Assembly (NCBI GenBank): GCA_035760645.1
Contig: DASTSO010000117.1
Location: forward strand, 1 to 64,000
Length of the DNA: 64,000 nt
Direction of reading: 5' to 3'
Source of the DNA: DASSTY01 sp035760645
Lineage (GTDB): Bacteria > Gemmatimonadota > Gemmatimonadetes > Gemmatimonadales > GWC2-71-9
Shown here in pieces: positions 54,145 through 63,140 of the stretch (position 1 is the stretch's first letter; the number at the start of each line of letters is the position of its first letter). The notes below the pieces were generated by a model. It worked only from the letters and a program-made list of their open reading frames with translations. It searched no databases and was not told the DNA's origin. A program made the position numbers and the translations under genes.

Positions 54145-55550
54145 GCGGGGACCGGGATCCTGGGAGTGGTGTGGCGCAACTGCACGAGCTCCTCGCTGGC
54201 CGGAGTGGGGTACTGACCGGAGAAACAGGCGTGACAGTACTGCGTGGGACCGCCCTTGTCGGGGCCGCCCGCCGCCTCGAGCATCCCCTCGAGCGACAGG
54301 TAGCCGAGCGAATCGACTCCGAGATACTCGCGGATCTCGTCCCGCGAGTGGGTGGCGGCGATCAGCTCCTCGCGCGTGGGCGTGTCGATACCGTAATGAC
54401 ACGGCCCGGTGATCGGCGGTGATCCAAGTCGCAAATGCACCGCGCGCGCACCCGCCCCGCGGATCATCTGTACCAGCCCCTTGCTGGTGGTGCCCCGTAC
54501 CAGCGAGTCGTCCACCACGACCACGCTCCGGCCCTCGATGACCTCGCGCACCGGATTGAACTTGATCTTCACCTTCGCGACCCGCAGCGCCTGCGTCGGA
54601 TTAATGAACGTCCGCCCGACGTAGTGATTGCGGATGAGCCCGTGGTCGAGCTTGACCCCGGACGCCTCGGCGTAGCCCAGTGCCATCGCGTTCGAGCTGT
54701 CGGGGACGCTGAAAACGACGTCCGCCCCCGGGGCCGGGCACTCGAGCGCCAGCCGGCGGCCCAGCTCGCGCCGCACCGCGTCCACCGGACGCCCGAAGAC
54801 GACGCTGTCGGGACGGCTGAAGTAGACCAGCTCGAAGACGCAGCGGCTCACCGGCCGCGGCAGCAGGCGCGGCAGCTCGGTGACCGTACCGTCCTCGATG
54901 CGGAGGAAGTCGCCCGGCTGGAGCTCGCGCACCACCGTGGCGCCCACCAGATCGAGCGCACAGGTCTCGGAGGCGAGGATGAAGCCCTCGCCCAGACGCC
55001 CGAGGACCAGCGGGCGGAAGCCGCGGCTGTCCACGGCGGCGTAGAGCGTGCGGCCGACCGTGATCACGACGCTGTAGGCCCCGTCCACCATCTCGAGCGC
55101 CTCGCGGATCTGGCCTTCCACCGTCGCCGCCTTGGAGCGGGCGATCAGGTGGACCATGACCTCGGAGTCGTTCGACCCGCTGAAGATGGCGCCGTCGGCG
55201 ACGAGGTGTTCCCGCAGCGCGTCGGCGTTGACGAGATTCCCGTTGTGGGCGAGGGCGAGCGGCCCGCAGCGGGTGCTCGCGAAGCAGGGCTGGGCGTTGG
55301 CGAGCACCGTGCTGCCGCTCGTCGCGTAGCGGGTGTGGCCCACCGCGACGTCGCCGGGGAGGGTGTCGAGGAGCGATTCGTCGAAGTTCTCGCTCACGAG
55401 GCCCATTCCGCGGTGGTTGCGGGCGGCGCCGTGCTGGTCCACGGCGATGATGCCCGCGCTCTCCTGCCCGCGGTGCTGCAGGGCGTAGAGCCCGAGATAG
55501 GCCAGCTTCGCTGCGTCGGGGATCCCCGATACGCCGATGATGCCGCACAT
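54141..55550 (-). CDS. purF: Amidophosphoribosyltransferase
   Basis: A 469-aa enzyme for the first step of purine synthesis. It begins MCGIIGVSG, so the nucleophile Cys2 needs only loss of Met and there is no propeptide. The PRPP loop is VVVVDDSLVRGTTS. Cysteines near residues 236, 383, 438 and 441 (the last two in YCHAC) match the iron-sulfur ligands of the Bacillus-type enzyme, so an oxygen-sensitive cluster is likely. purL ends 5 bp upstream of its start. Confidence 0.96.
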
Positions 55551-55555
55551 GCGAT

Positions 55556-57874
55556 TTACTCTCCGGTGGAACGGTCGGCGTCGGCGTGCCGCATCCGGCG
55601 CGGAATCGCCTCGAAGTAAACGTCGCGCAGGGTGTCCACGTTCCAGGCATACTGCTGCGCCCCGACGGCGACCGTGAGCGGGGCCCCCGGCTCTCCGACC
55701 CGGCCGGCCCGGAACGCCGGCACGCCGTGCCGGGCGGCCAGGGCCAGGAGCGCCTCGACGGCCGCGGGCGCGCAGGAGACCACGGCCCGCGCCCCATCCT
55801 CGCCGAAGAGGAGCGCCTCGGGGACGAGGGCGGCGTCCGCGTAGCCGTCGAGGGTGACGGTCGCTCCGAGCCCGCCGCCCACGTAGGGCCCGCCCATCGC
55901 CGCTTCGGCGAGCGCCACGAGGAGGCCGCCGTCGGCGCAGTCGTGGGCCGACCGCAGGAGCTGAGCGCGGGCTCCCTCGACGAGGCAGAGCTGGAGCGCC
56001 CGCTCCGCCTTCAGATCGACCGGCGCCGGCGCCCCGCCGACGAAGTCGCAGAGCTCGACCCAGTAGGCCGAGCCGCCGAGGTGCCCGGCCGTGGCGCCCA
56101 GGAGGACGACCTCGTCGCCCGTGGCCTGGAAATGGCTCGGGACCCGCTGGTCGGCCCGCTCGAGGAGCCCGACCATGCCGATCGTCGGCGTCGGGTCGAT
56201 CGCGCCCGTCGGGCTCTCGTTGTAGAAGGAGACGTTGCCGCCCGTCACCGGCGTCTCGAAGGCGAGACAGGCGTCGCCGATGCCGCGGCAGGCCTCGCGG
56301 AACTGGAAGAAGACCTCGGGCTTCTCGGGGTTCCCGAAGTTGAGGCAGTCGGTGATGCCGAGCGGCAGCGCGCCGGTGCAGGCGATGTTGCGCGCCGCCT
56401 CGGCGACGCAGGCCTTGCCGCCCTCGTACGGATCGAGCGCCACCAGCCGCTGATTGCAGTCGGCGGTGACCGCGAGGGCGAAGTCGGTGCCGGGCACCCG
56501 CAGCACCCCGGCATCGCCGCCGGGCGGGAGCACGGTGGAGCCCAGGATGCTCGAGTCGTACTGCTCGTACACCCAGCGCTTGCTCGCGATCGTGGGGTCG
56601 TCGAGCAGCACCTCGAGCGCCTGCTCGATGCGGTGCTTCGCCGGGCGGTCGGGCCGCGCCGCGCGCCGCGCCACCGCCGCCTCGCTCTCGCGCGCCTCGG
56701 GGTGGTAGACGGGGCAGTCCTCGACCAGCCGCTCGCCCGGAATCGCGACGACGACCGTGCCGTGATGGGTGACGCGGAAGATCCCGTCGTCGGTGACGCG
56801 GCCGATCGGCGTCGCCGTGAGCTCCCACTTGGCGCACACGGCCTGGATGGCCGCCACCTTCCCGGGCTCGGCCACGACGAGCATCCGTTCCTGCGACTCC
56901 GAGAGGAGGATCTCGTAGGGCGTCATCCCGGCCTCGCGCACCGGGACGAGCCCGGTGTCGATCTCGACCCCGACGCCGCCGCGCGCCGCCATCTCGGCGG
57001 ACGAGCTCGTGAGGCCCGCCGCGCCCATGTCCTGCACCGCGACGGCGAGCCCCGAGTGGATCAGCTCGAGCGTCGCCTCCATGACGAGCTTCTCCATGAA
57101 CGGGTCGCCCACCTGGACCTGCGGGCGCTTCGCCTCGTTCTCGGCCGTGAGCTCCTCGCTCGCGAAGCTCGCCCCGTGGATCCCGTCGCGCCCGGTCCGG
57201 GCCCCCACGGTGAGCAGCACGTTGCCGACGCCCTCGGCCTTGGCCCGCATCACGTCCGCCTCGCGCAGGAGGCCGACGCACATCGCGTTGACGAGCGGGT
57301 TCCCCGTGTATCCCGGCGCGAACGCGACCTCGCCCCCGAGTGTCGGGATGCCCACGCAGTTGCCGTAGTCGCCGACCCCGCGCACGACGCCGGCGAGGAG
57401 GTAGCGGTTCCGCGGGTGGTCGAGCGGGCCGAAGCGGAGACTGTTGAGCAGCGCCACCGGGCGCGCGCCCATCGAGAAGACGTCGCGCAGGATGCCGCCC
57501 ACGCCGGTCGCCGCCCCCTGGTAGGGCTCGACGGCCGACGGGTGGTTGTGCGATTCCATCTTGAAGGCGACGGCCCAGCCGTCGGGGAGCCGCAGGATGC
57601 CGGCCCCCTCGCCCGGGCCCTGCACGACCTGCGGCCCGCTGGTGGGGAACTGCTTCAGGATCGGCTTCGAGTGCTTGTAGGAGCAGTGCTCGCTCCACAG
57701 CGCGGAGAAGACGCCGAGCTCGGTGAGCGTCGGCGTGCGGCCGAGCAGGTCGAGGATGCGCTGGTACTCGGTGGGATTGAGGTTGTGCTCGCGCACCACC
57801 TCGGCGGTCACCGGACGCTCGCCGGGGAAGGGGTGCGCGACGGTGGCGGCGGTGTCCGGAGTTGCGTTGGCCAT
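55556..57874 (-). CDS. purL: Phosphoribosylformylglycinamidine synthase subunit PurL
   Basis: A 772-aa ATP-dependent subunit of the small type, which needs PurQ and PurS. Two AIR-synthase-like halves are visible. SEHCSYKHSKPILK near the N-terminus, GPGEGAGILRLPDGW, FKMESHNHPSAVEPYQGAATG-like (shown by ESHNHPSAVEP) and GGNVSFYNES are diagnostic. It makes FGAM from FGAR in a PurLQS complex with the two genes just upstream. Confidence 0.96.
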   Translation of the reverse strand: MANATPDTAATVAHPFPGERPVTAEVVREHNLNPTEYQRILDLLGRTPTLTELGVFSALWSEHCSYKHSKPILKQFPTSGPQVVQGPGEGAGILRLPDGWAVAFKMESHNHPSAVEPYQGAATGVGGILRDVFSMGARPVALLNSLRFGPLDHPRNRYLLAGVVRGVGDYGNCVGIPTLGGEVAFAPGYTGNPLVNAMCVGLLREADVMRAKAEGVGNVLLTVGARTGRDGIHGASFASEELTAENEAKRPQVQVGDPFMEKLVMEATLELIHSGLAVAVQDMGAAGLTSSSAEMAARGGVGVEIDTGLVPVREAGMTPYEILLSESQERMLVVAEPGKVAAIQAVCAKWELTATPIGRVTDDGIFRVTHHGTVVVAIPGERLVEDCPVYHPEARESEAAVARRAARPDRPAKHRIEQALEVLLDDPTIASKRWVYEQYDSSILGSTVLPPGGDAGVLRVPGTDFALAVTADCNQRLVALDPYEGGKACVAEAARNIACTGALPLGITDCLNFGNPEKPEVFFQFREACRGIGDACLAFETPVTGGNVSFYNESPTGAIDPTPTIGMVGLLERADQRVPSHFQATGDEVVLLGATAGHLGGSAYWVELCDFVGGAPAPVDLKAERALQLCLVEGARAQLLRSAHDCADGGLLVALAEAAMGGPYVGGGLGATVTLDGYADAALVPEALLFGEDGARAVVSCAPAAVEALLALAARHGVPAFRAGRVGEPGAPLTVAVGAQQYAWNVDTLRDVYFEAIPRRMRHADADRSTGE

Positions 57875-57887
57875 GCCTGCTGCTGCC

Positions 57888-58259
57888 TCAGGTCAGGGGA
57901 TTGCCCGGCGCGTGCCGGACGTTCTCGTCGGGCTCGGTCGGCATGTGCGTCGTGCGGAGCCCGGTGAGCACGTCGCCGATGAAGCGGCTGAGGAGGCCGG
58001 GCCGGTCGTGGTGCTCCTCGATCTTCGCGAGTTCGCCGCGGTCGAGGAAGAAGCCGCCGCAGTGGGGGCAGGTCTCCACCGTGACGCCGTGATAGGTCGT
58101 CACGACCAGGTCGTAGCCGTCCTTCGGGCACTTCATGTAGTGCGAGCGGCGCTCGGCCTCGGCCGCGGCGGCCTCGAGCCGGGCGCGGGTCTCCTTCAGC
58201 AGCTCGGCGTCCTGCTTGACGAAGTACTCGTCCTCGTTGCGGCTCGGCTTGTCGGTCAT
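57888..58259 (-). CDS. TFIIB-type zinc-ribbon protein
   Basis: A 123-aa protein with a zf-TFIIB-like ribbon: MKCPKDGYDL supplies one cysteine, and ETCPHCGGFFLDRGEL supplies a pair plus the characteristic WLD/FLDRGEL tail. The four-ligand count looks incomplete (three cysteines), so metal binding is uncertain. A charged helical N-terminus and a C-terminal region with a hydrophobic stretch flank the ribbon. Function is unknown. It sits between purQ (4-nt overlap) and purL (13-bp gap), so it is co-expressed with the FGAM synthase subunits. Confidence 0.75.
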   Translation of the reverse strand: MTDKPSRNEDEYFVKQDAELLKETRARLEAAAAEAERRSHYMKCPKDGYDLVVTTYHGVTVETCPHCGGFFLDRGELAKIEEHHDRPGLLSRFIGDVLTGLRTTHMPTEPDENVRHAPGNPLT

Positions 58260-58960
58260 CGGGCGGGGGCGGCTGAGGGTGGAAGCGCAGCGCCCCAGGC
58301 GGCCATCGACTGGAAGAAGCCGAGGCCGTCGGCGCTGCCGACGAGCGGATCGATCGCGCGCTCGGGGTGCGGCATGATGCCGACCACGTTGCCCGCCTCG
58401 TTGCAGATGCCCGCGATGTCGTTGGCGGAGCCGTTCGGGCTCGCGCCCTCGCCGCTCGCGTAGCGCAGCACCACGCGGCCCGCGTCCTCGAGGCGCCGCA
58501 GCGTCTCGGGGTCGGCCGCGAAGCGGCCCTCGCCGTGGGCCACCGGCAGCCGGAGCCGCGCCCCGGTGGCGTACTCGGTCGTGAAGGGAGTCTCGCAGCG
58601 CTCGACCTGCACCTCCACCGGCCGCGCCACGAACGTGAGCCGCGCGTTCCGCATCAGCGCGCCGGGCAGGAGGTGCGCCTCGCAGAGGATCTGGAAGCCG
58701 TTGCAGATGCCGAGCACCGGACCGCCCTCGGCGGCGTGGCGCTGCACGGCCTGCATCACCGGGCTGAAGCGGGCGATCGCCCCGGCGCGCAGATAGTCGC
58801 CGTAGCTGAACCCGCCCGGCAGCAGCACCACGTCGGCCTGCTGCAGGTCCGCGTCCCGGTGCCAGACGAAATAGGCCGCGGCTCCCACGGCTTCGGCGGC
58901 GCGGAGCGTGTCCACGTCGCAATTGCTGCCGGGAAACCGCACCACCGCGACTCGCAGCAT
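58256..58960 (-). CDS. purQ: Phosphoribosylformylglycinamidine synthase glutaminase subunit PurQ
   Basis: A 234-aa class I glutamine amidotransferase. The start VAVVRFPGSNCDVDT, GGFSYGDYLRAGAI for the oxyanion site, the nucleophile in GICNGFQIL, and the histidine in IMPHPERA are complete. It feeds ammonia to PurL. GGAGG lies before the ATG. It overlaps purS by one base and the zinc-ribbon gene by four. Confidence 0.96.
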   Translation of the reverse strand: MLRVAVVRFPGSNCDVDTLRAAEAVGAAAYFVWHRDADLQQADVVLLPGGFSYGDYLRAGAIARFSPVMQAVQRHAAEGGPVLGICNGFQILCEAHLLPGALMRNARLTFVARPVEVQVERCETPFTTEYATGARLRLPVAHGEGRFAADPETLRRLEDAGRVVLRYASGEGASPNGSANDIAGICNEAGNVVGIMPHPERAIDPLVGSADGLGFFQSMAAWGAALPPSAAPAR

Positions 58961-59211
58961 CAGCCCTCCTCCACCTGCACGAGGTAGTCCTCGGTGACCG
59001 GGTTGGCGAGGAGCTTGTCGCACATCTGCCGTGCCCGCGCCTCGGCCTCCTCGCGGGTGCCGGCGGCGAGCGTGAGCTCGACGGCGCGGCCGATCCGCAC
59101 GCCGGCCGCCTCCTGGAAGCCGAGCGTGGCGAGCGCGTGCTCGACCGCCTGGCCCTGCGGATCGAGCAGGCCGGCGCGCGGCATCACCCGGACATGGACG
59201 CGATAGGTCAT
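58960..59211 (-). CDS. purS: Phosphoribosylformylglycinamidine synthase subunit PurS
   Basis: An 83-aa protein of normal PurS size. YRVHVRVMPRAGLLDPQGQAVEHAL at the start (core: MPRAGLLDPQG) and the final NPVTEDYLVQVEE strand are typical. PurS bridges PurL and PurQ. It overlaps pssA by 4 nt and purQ by 1, so it is coupled to both. Confidence 0.93.
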   Translation of the reverse strand: MTYRVHVRVMPRAGLLDPQGQAVEHALATLGFQEAAGVRIGRAVELTLAAGTREEAEARARQMCDKLLANPVTEDYLVQVEEG

Positions 59212-60092
59212 TCGTTCGACTCCGATTGCCGGCGGCGGCGGAAGCGTCCGCGCCGCTCCTGGTGGATGCGATGGCGCCGCGGCGCCGCGAGGTCGTCCTC
59301 GTCCTCGAGCTCCGGCTCGCCGTAGGCCCCCGCGCTCTCGGCCCGCTGCTCCATGAGACTCAGCAGCGTCGAGCGCGCGAGCCCGAAGGCGATGTAGGCG
59401 AGGGCGAAGGGGAAGAGCACGTACTCGGGATACGTGATCCCGCCGACGAGCAGCGCCAGCGTGAAGACGAGGCCGGCCAGGCGCTTCGCGCTCTTCGTGC
59501 CGATCGGCGGGAACTTCGGATACTTGACGTTGCTCACCATGAGCAGCGCGACGAGCAGCAGCAGGACCACGAGCCCCTGGTGCTGGAGGTCCAGGTAGGG
59601 CATCGAGGCCCGGTACCACTCCGTCTGGCTGAACGGGAACCAGGTCGCGAGCACGATCCCCGCCGCGGGCGACGGCAGGCCCGTGAACCAGCTCGAGTAC
59701 GGCGCGTCGTGCGCCAGCACGTTGTAGCGCGCGAGCCGGACCGCCGCCGCCACGACGTAGATGAAGCAGAGCACCCAGGCGAACTTCCCGGCCGCGGCGA
59801 ACTCGAGGAAGTACATCACCAGCGCCGGCGCGACGCCGAACGAGATGACGTCGATCAGCGAGTCGAGCTCGGCGCCGAACTTGGTGCCGGTGTTGCTGAG
59901 CCGCGCGATGCGGCCGTCGAGCATGTCGAGGATGGCGGCGAAGACGATGAACCAGCCGGCCCAGCGGAAGTTGCCGTTGGCCGCCGAGACGATGGCCCAG
60001 AAGCCGAAGAAGAGATTGCCCAGCGTGAAGGCGCTCGGCATCACGATCACCACGCGCCGCACTCCGCGGCGCCGCTCGGGGATCTCCGGCAT
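59208..60092 (-). CDS. pssA: CDP-diacylglycerol-serine O-phosphatidyltransferase
   Basis: A 294-aa membrane enzyme of the CDP-alcohol phosphotransferase family. The motif DGRIARLSNTGTKFGAELDSLID has the full D-G-x2-A-R-x8-G-x3-D-x3-D pattern, and about seven helices are visible. It makes phosphatidylserine, the substrate of the Psd encoded just upstream. The last 35 residues are acidic and then very basic. I chose the ATG at 60092, with GAGGAGGGG before it; a GTG at 60110 overlapping psd (GTGA) is possible. Confidence 0.92.
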   Translation of the reverse strand: MPEIPERRRGVRRVVIVMPSAFTLGNLFFGFWAIVSAANGNFRWAGWFIVFAAILDMLDGRIARLSNTGTKFGAELDSLIDVISFGVAPALVMYFLEFAAAGKFAWVLCFIYVVAAAVRLARYNVLAHDAPYSSWFTGLPSPAAGIVLATWFPFSQTEWYRASMPYLDLQHQGLVVLLLLVALLMVSNVKYPKFPPIGTKSAKRLAGLVFTLALLVGGITYPEYVLFPFALAYIAFGLARSTLLSLMEQRAESAGAYGEPELEDEDDLAAPRRHRIHQERRGRFRRRRQSESNE

Positions 60093-60106
60093 CGCCCCCT
60101 CCTCGC

Positions 60107-60736
60107 TCACGGCCACCGCGCCACCACCGTCTGGCCGACCTTGGTCTTGTCGTCCACCCGCACGAGGATCTCGGTGTCGACGGGCAGGAAGAGGTCCACG
60201 CGCGAGCCGAAGCGGATCATTCCCATCCGCTCGCCCTGCTTCGCCTGGTGGCCCACCGAGTCGTCGGTCACGATGCGCCGCGCCACGAGGCCGGCGATCT
60301 GCCGGATGAGCACCTTGCCGCGCGGCGTCTCGAGCCCCACCGAGGACTGCTCGTTGTCGAGACTCGCCTTCTCGGTGCCCGCGTGCCCGAACCGCCCGGG
60401 ATTGTAGTGGCGGTAGGCCACCACGCCGTCGCACGGGTAGCGGTTGACGTGGCAGTCGAAGACGTTCATGAAGATCGACACCCGCGTCGCGCGGCCGCCG
60501 AAGAAGGCCGGCTCGTCCACTTCCACGACGCTCACCACCCGCCCGTCGGCCGGGGCGATCAGGTTCCGCTCGCCGAGCGCCCAGGCCTTGATTGGATCGC
60601 GGAAGAAGGCGACGACCCAGATCGCGATCGGCAGCCACGCGAGGAGCAGGTACCAGTGCCCGAGCGCGGCGAGCACGACGGCGATCGCCACCGCGGCGGC
60701 GATGAACCAGCGGCCTTCGGGCGCGGTGCGGATCAC
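60107..60736 (-). CDS. psd: Phosphatidylserine decarboxylase, short (archaeal-like) type
   Basis: A 209-aa enzyme that makes phosphatidylethanolamine. Two N-terminal hydrophobic segments (about residues 10-45) anchor it; PADGRVVSV, FMNVFDCHVNRYPCDG and the self-cleavage site FGSRVDLFLP follow. The serine of this GS pair should become the pyruvoyl group. The GTG at 60736 has GGGAGGTG upstream and overlaps purC by 4 nt. Confidence 0.93.
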   Translation of the reverse strand: MIRTAPEGRWFIAAAVAIAVVLAALGHWYLLLAWLPIAIWVVAFFRDPIKAWALGERNLIAPADGRVVSVVEVDEPAFFGGRATRVSIFMNVFDCHVNRYPCDGVVAYRHYNPGRFGHAGTEKASLDNEQSSVGLETPRGKVLIRQIAGLVARRIVTDDSVGHQAKQGERMGMIRFGSRVDLFLPVDTEILVRVDDKTKVGQTVVARWP

Positions 60737-61704
60737 GCGGCACCTCCCGTGCACGCGGCGGCAGGGCCGCCGCTCGCGAGCTCGCGGCCGGTGAGACGGC
60801 GGAAGGCGTCGAGGTAGCGGCGGCTCGTCGCCTCGACCACCTCGGCCGGCAGCGGCGGCGGCGGGGCCTCGCCGTTCCAGCGCCCTTCGGCCTTGAGCCC
60901 CGCGAGGTAGTCGCGCAGCGGCTGCTTGTCGAAGCTCGGCTGCGCGCGGCCCGGCGCGTAGCGATCGGCCGGCCAGAAGCGGGACGAGTCGGGGGTGAGC
61001 ACCTCGTCGATGAGCCGCAGCGTTCCCTCCGCGTCGAAGCCGAACTCGAACTTGGTGTCGGCGATGATGATGCCGCGCTCGGCGGCGTAGTCGCGGCCGG
61101 CGGCGTAAACGGCGAAGCTCGCCGCCCGCAGGCGCTCGGCCGTGTCGGCGCCGAGCCCCTCGGCGACGGCCGAGAAGGGGACGTTCATGTCGTGTCCCGT
61201 CTCCGCCTTCGTCGCCGGCGAGAAGAGCGGCGGGTCGAACCGCGCGCTCTCGACGAGCCCCGCGGGCATCGGCTCGCCGGCGAGGGTGCCGCGCGCGCGG
61301 TACTCCTGCCAGGCCGAGCCCGAGAGGTAGCCCCGCACCACGCACTCGAACGGCACGGGCGCGGTGCGCCGCACCAGCATCGCGCGGCCCTCGAGCTGCG
61401 CGCGGTGCGCGGCGAGCGCCGGCACGCGCGCCACGATCGTCGCGGCGTCGGCCGTCAGGTAGTGCGAGGGGACGACCTCCGCCAGGCGCTCGAACCAGAA
61501 GGCACTGAGCTGGGTGAGGACGGCGCCCTTGTGCGGCACCGGCTCGCGCATCACGACGTCGAAGGCGCTCACGCGGTCGCTCGCGAGCAGGAGCAGGTGG
61601 GCGGCGTCCACCTCGTAGACCTCGCGCACCTTCCCGCGGCGGAGCAGGGGCAGCGGCAGCGCGCTCTCGGCGAGCGGCGGCGTCGCGGTGGAGCGCGTCG
61701 TCAT
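60733..61704 (-). CDS. purC: Phosphoribosylaminoimidazole-succinocarboxamide synthase
   Basis: A 323-aa SAICAR synthetase. RRGKVREVYEV at the start binds ATP, ASDRVSAFDVV and VVRGYLSGSAWQEY are typical, and IIADTKFEFGFD and DEVLTPDSSRFWPAD complete the site. It is longer than the 240-residue bacterial form, like the yeast-type enzyme. The ATG overlaps purB by 4 nt. Confidence 0.95.
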   Translation of the reverse strand: MTTRSTATPPLAESALPLPLLRRGKVREVYEVDAAHLLLLASDRVSAFDVVMREPVPHKGAVLTQLSAFWFERLAEVVPSHYLTADAATIVARVPALAAHRAQLEGRAMLVRRTAPVPFECVVRGYLSGSAWQEYRARGTLAGEPMPAGLVESARFDPPLFSPATKAETGHDMNVPFSAVAEGLGADTAERLRAASFAVYAAGRDYAAERGIIIADTKFEFGFDAEGTLRLIDEVLTPDSSRFWPADRYAPGRAQPSFDKQPLRDYLAGLKAEGRWNGEAPPPPLPAEVVEATSRRYLDAFRRLTGRELASGGPAAACTGGAA

Positions 61705-63140
61705 ACCCGCACCTCCGCCGTCTCCGCCTGCACGGCCAGCGGGCGGGCGCGCTCGATGAGCGGCCGCAGGAACTCGTCGAGGAACTCCCCGACCTGCTCC
61801 GGCGCGCGGCCGACGTAGCGCCGCGGGTCCAGCTCGGAGCGGAGCGCCGCGACCGGCACCGCCTGGAACGCCGGATCGGCGGCGAGCCGGTCCATCAGGT
61901 CGTTCGGCTCGCCGCGGCTCACGGCCTCGTGCACCGCGAGCGAGTGGCGCCGCACCACCTCGTGCAGCGTCTGGCGGTCGCCGCCCGCCTCGACGCCGAG
62001 CATGAGCCAGCGCTCGGTCGCCATGAACGGCATCTGCTCGGCCACGTGGCGGGCGATGACCGCCTCGCGCACCTCGAGCCCCGTGAGGATGTTGGTGACG
62101 AGGATGAGGATCGCGTCCACCGCGAGGAACGCCTCCGGCAGCACGAGCCGGCGATTGGCGCTGTCGTCCAGCGTGCGCTCGAGCCACTGCGTGGCCGCGG
62201 TATGCGGCGGGTTCGCCTGGAGCGAGAGGACGAAGCGCGCGAGCGCGTTGATCCGCTCGGCGCGCATCGGGTTGCGCTTGTAGGCCATCGCGCTCGAACC
62301 GATCTGCTCGCTCTCGAACGGCTCCAGGAGCTCGCCCTCGTGCTGGAGGAGGCGGAGGTCGTTGGCCATCTTCGCCGCGCTCTGCGCGATGCCGCTCAGG
62401 ACGTCCACCACGTGGCTGTCGGCCTTGCGCGGGTAGGTCTGCCCCGTGACCGGGAACTGGTCGCGGAAGCCGAGCTTCGCGGTGACGCGCCGCTCGAGCT
62501 CGCGCACCTTGGCGTGGTCGCCGTGGAAGAGCTCGAGGAAGCTCGCCTGGGTGCCGGTCGTGCCCTGGGCGCCCCGGAAGCGGAGCGTCTCGATCCGGTG
62601 GCAGAGGTCCTCGACGTCGAGCGCGAAGTCCTGCGCCCAGAGCGTCGCGCGCTTGCCCACCGTGGTGAGCTGCGCCGGCTGGAAGTGCGTGTAGGCGAGC
62701 GTCGGGAGCGACGCCCAGCGCCGCGCGAAGCTCTCGAGCGAGGCGAGCACGGCCAGGAGTCGGCCCAGCAGGAGGCGCATCGCCTCGCGCATCAGCACGA
62801 GGTCGGCGTTGTCGGTGACGAAGGCGCTTGTCGCGCCCAGGTGCAGGTAGGCGCGCGCCGCCGGCGCCTGCTCGCCGAAGGCGTGCACGTGCGCCATGAC
62901 GTCGTGCCGGAAGCGGCGCTCGTAGCGCGCCGCGACCTCGAGGTCGGCGTCGTCGAGGTGCGCGCGGATCTGTGCGAGCGCCTCGTCGGGGATGTCGAGG
63001 CCCAGCTCGCGCTCCGCCTCGGCGAGCGCGAGCCAGAGGCGGCGCCACTGCGCGATGCGGTGCGGCTCGCCGAAGAGCCGCTGCATGGCGGGCGAGGCGT
63101 AGCGGGTGCCGAGCGGCGAGCGGTAACGGTCGTCGGTCAT
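61701..63140 (-). CDS. purB: Adenylosuccinate lyase
   Basis: A 479-aa member of the fumarase/aspartase family. HLGATSAFVTDNADL, the THFQPAQLTTVGKR segment with the catalytic histidine, and the signature GSSAMAYKRNPMRAERI with the mobile-loop serine are complete. It works twice in AMP synthesis (SAICAR and adenylosuccinate). The ATG overlaps the htrA stop by 4 nt; purC follows with the same overlap. Confidence 0.95.
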   Translation of the reverse strand: MTDDRYRSPLGTRYASPAMQRLFGEPHRIAQWRRLWLALAEAERELGLDIPDEALAQIRAHLDDADLEVAARYERRFRHDVMAHVHAFGEQAPAARAYLHLGATSAFVTDNADLVLMREAMRLLLGRLLAVLASLESFARRWASLPTLAYTHFQPAQLTTVGKRATLWAQDFALDVEDLCHRIETLRFRGAQGTTGTQASFLELFHGDHAKVRELERRVTAKLGFRDQFPVTGQTYPRKADSHVVDVLSGIAQSAAKMANDLRLLQHEGELLEPFESEQIGSSAMAYKRNPMRAERINALARFVLSLQANPPHTAATQWLERTLDDSANRRLVLPEAFLAVDAILILVTNILTGLEVREAVIARHVAEQMPFMATERWLMLGVEAGGDRQTLHEVVRRHSLAVHEAVSRGEPNDLMDRLAADPAFQAVPVAALRSELDPRRYVGRAPEQVGEFLDEFLRPLIERARPLAVQAETAEVRV

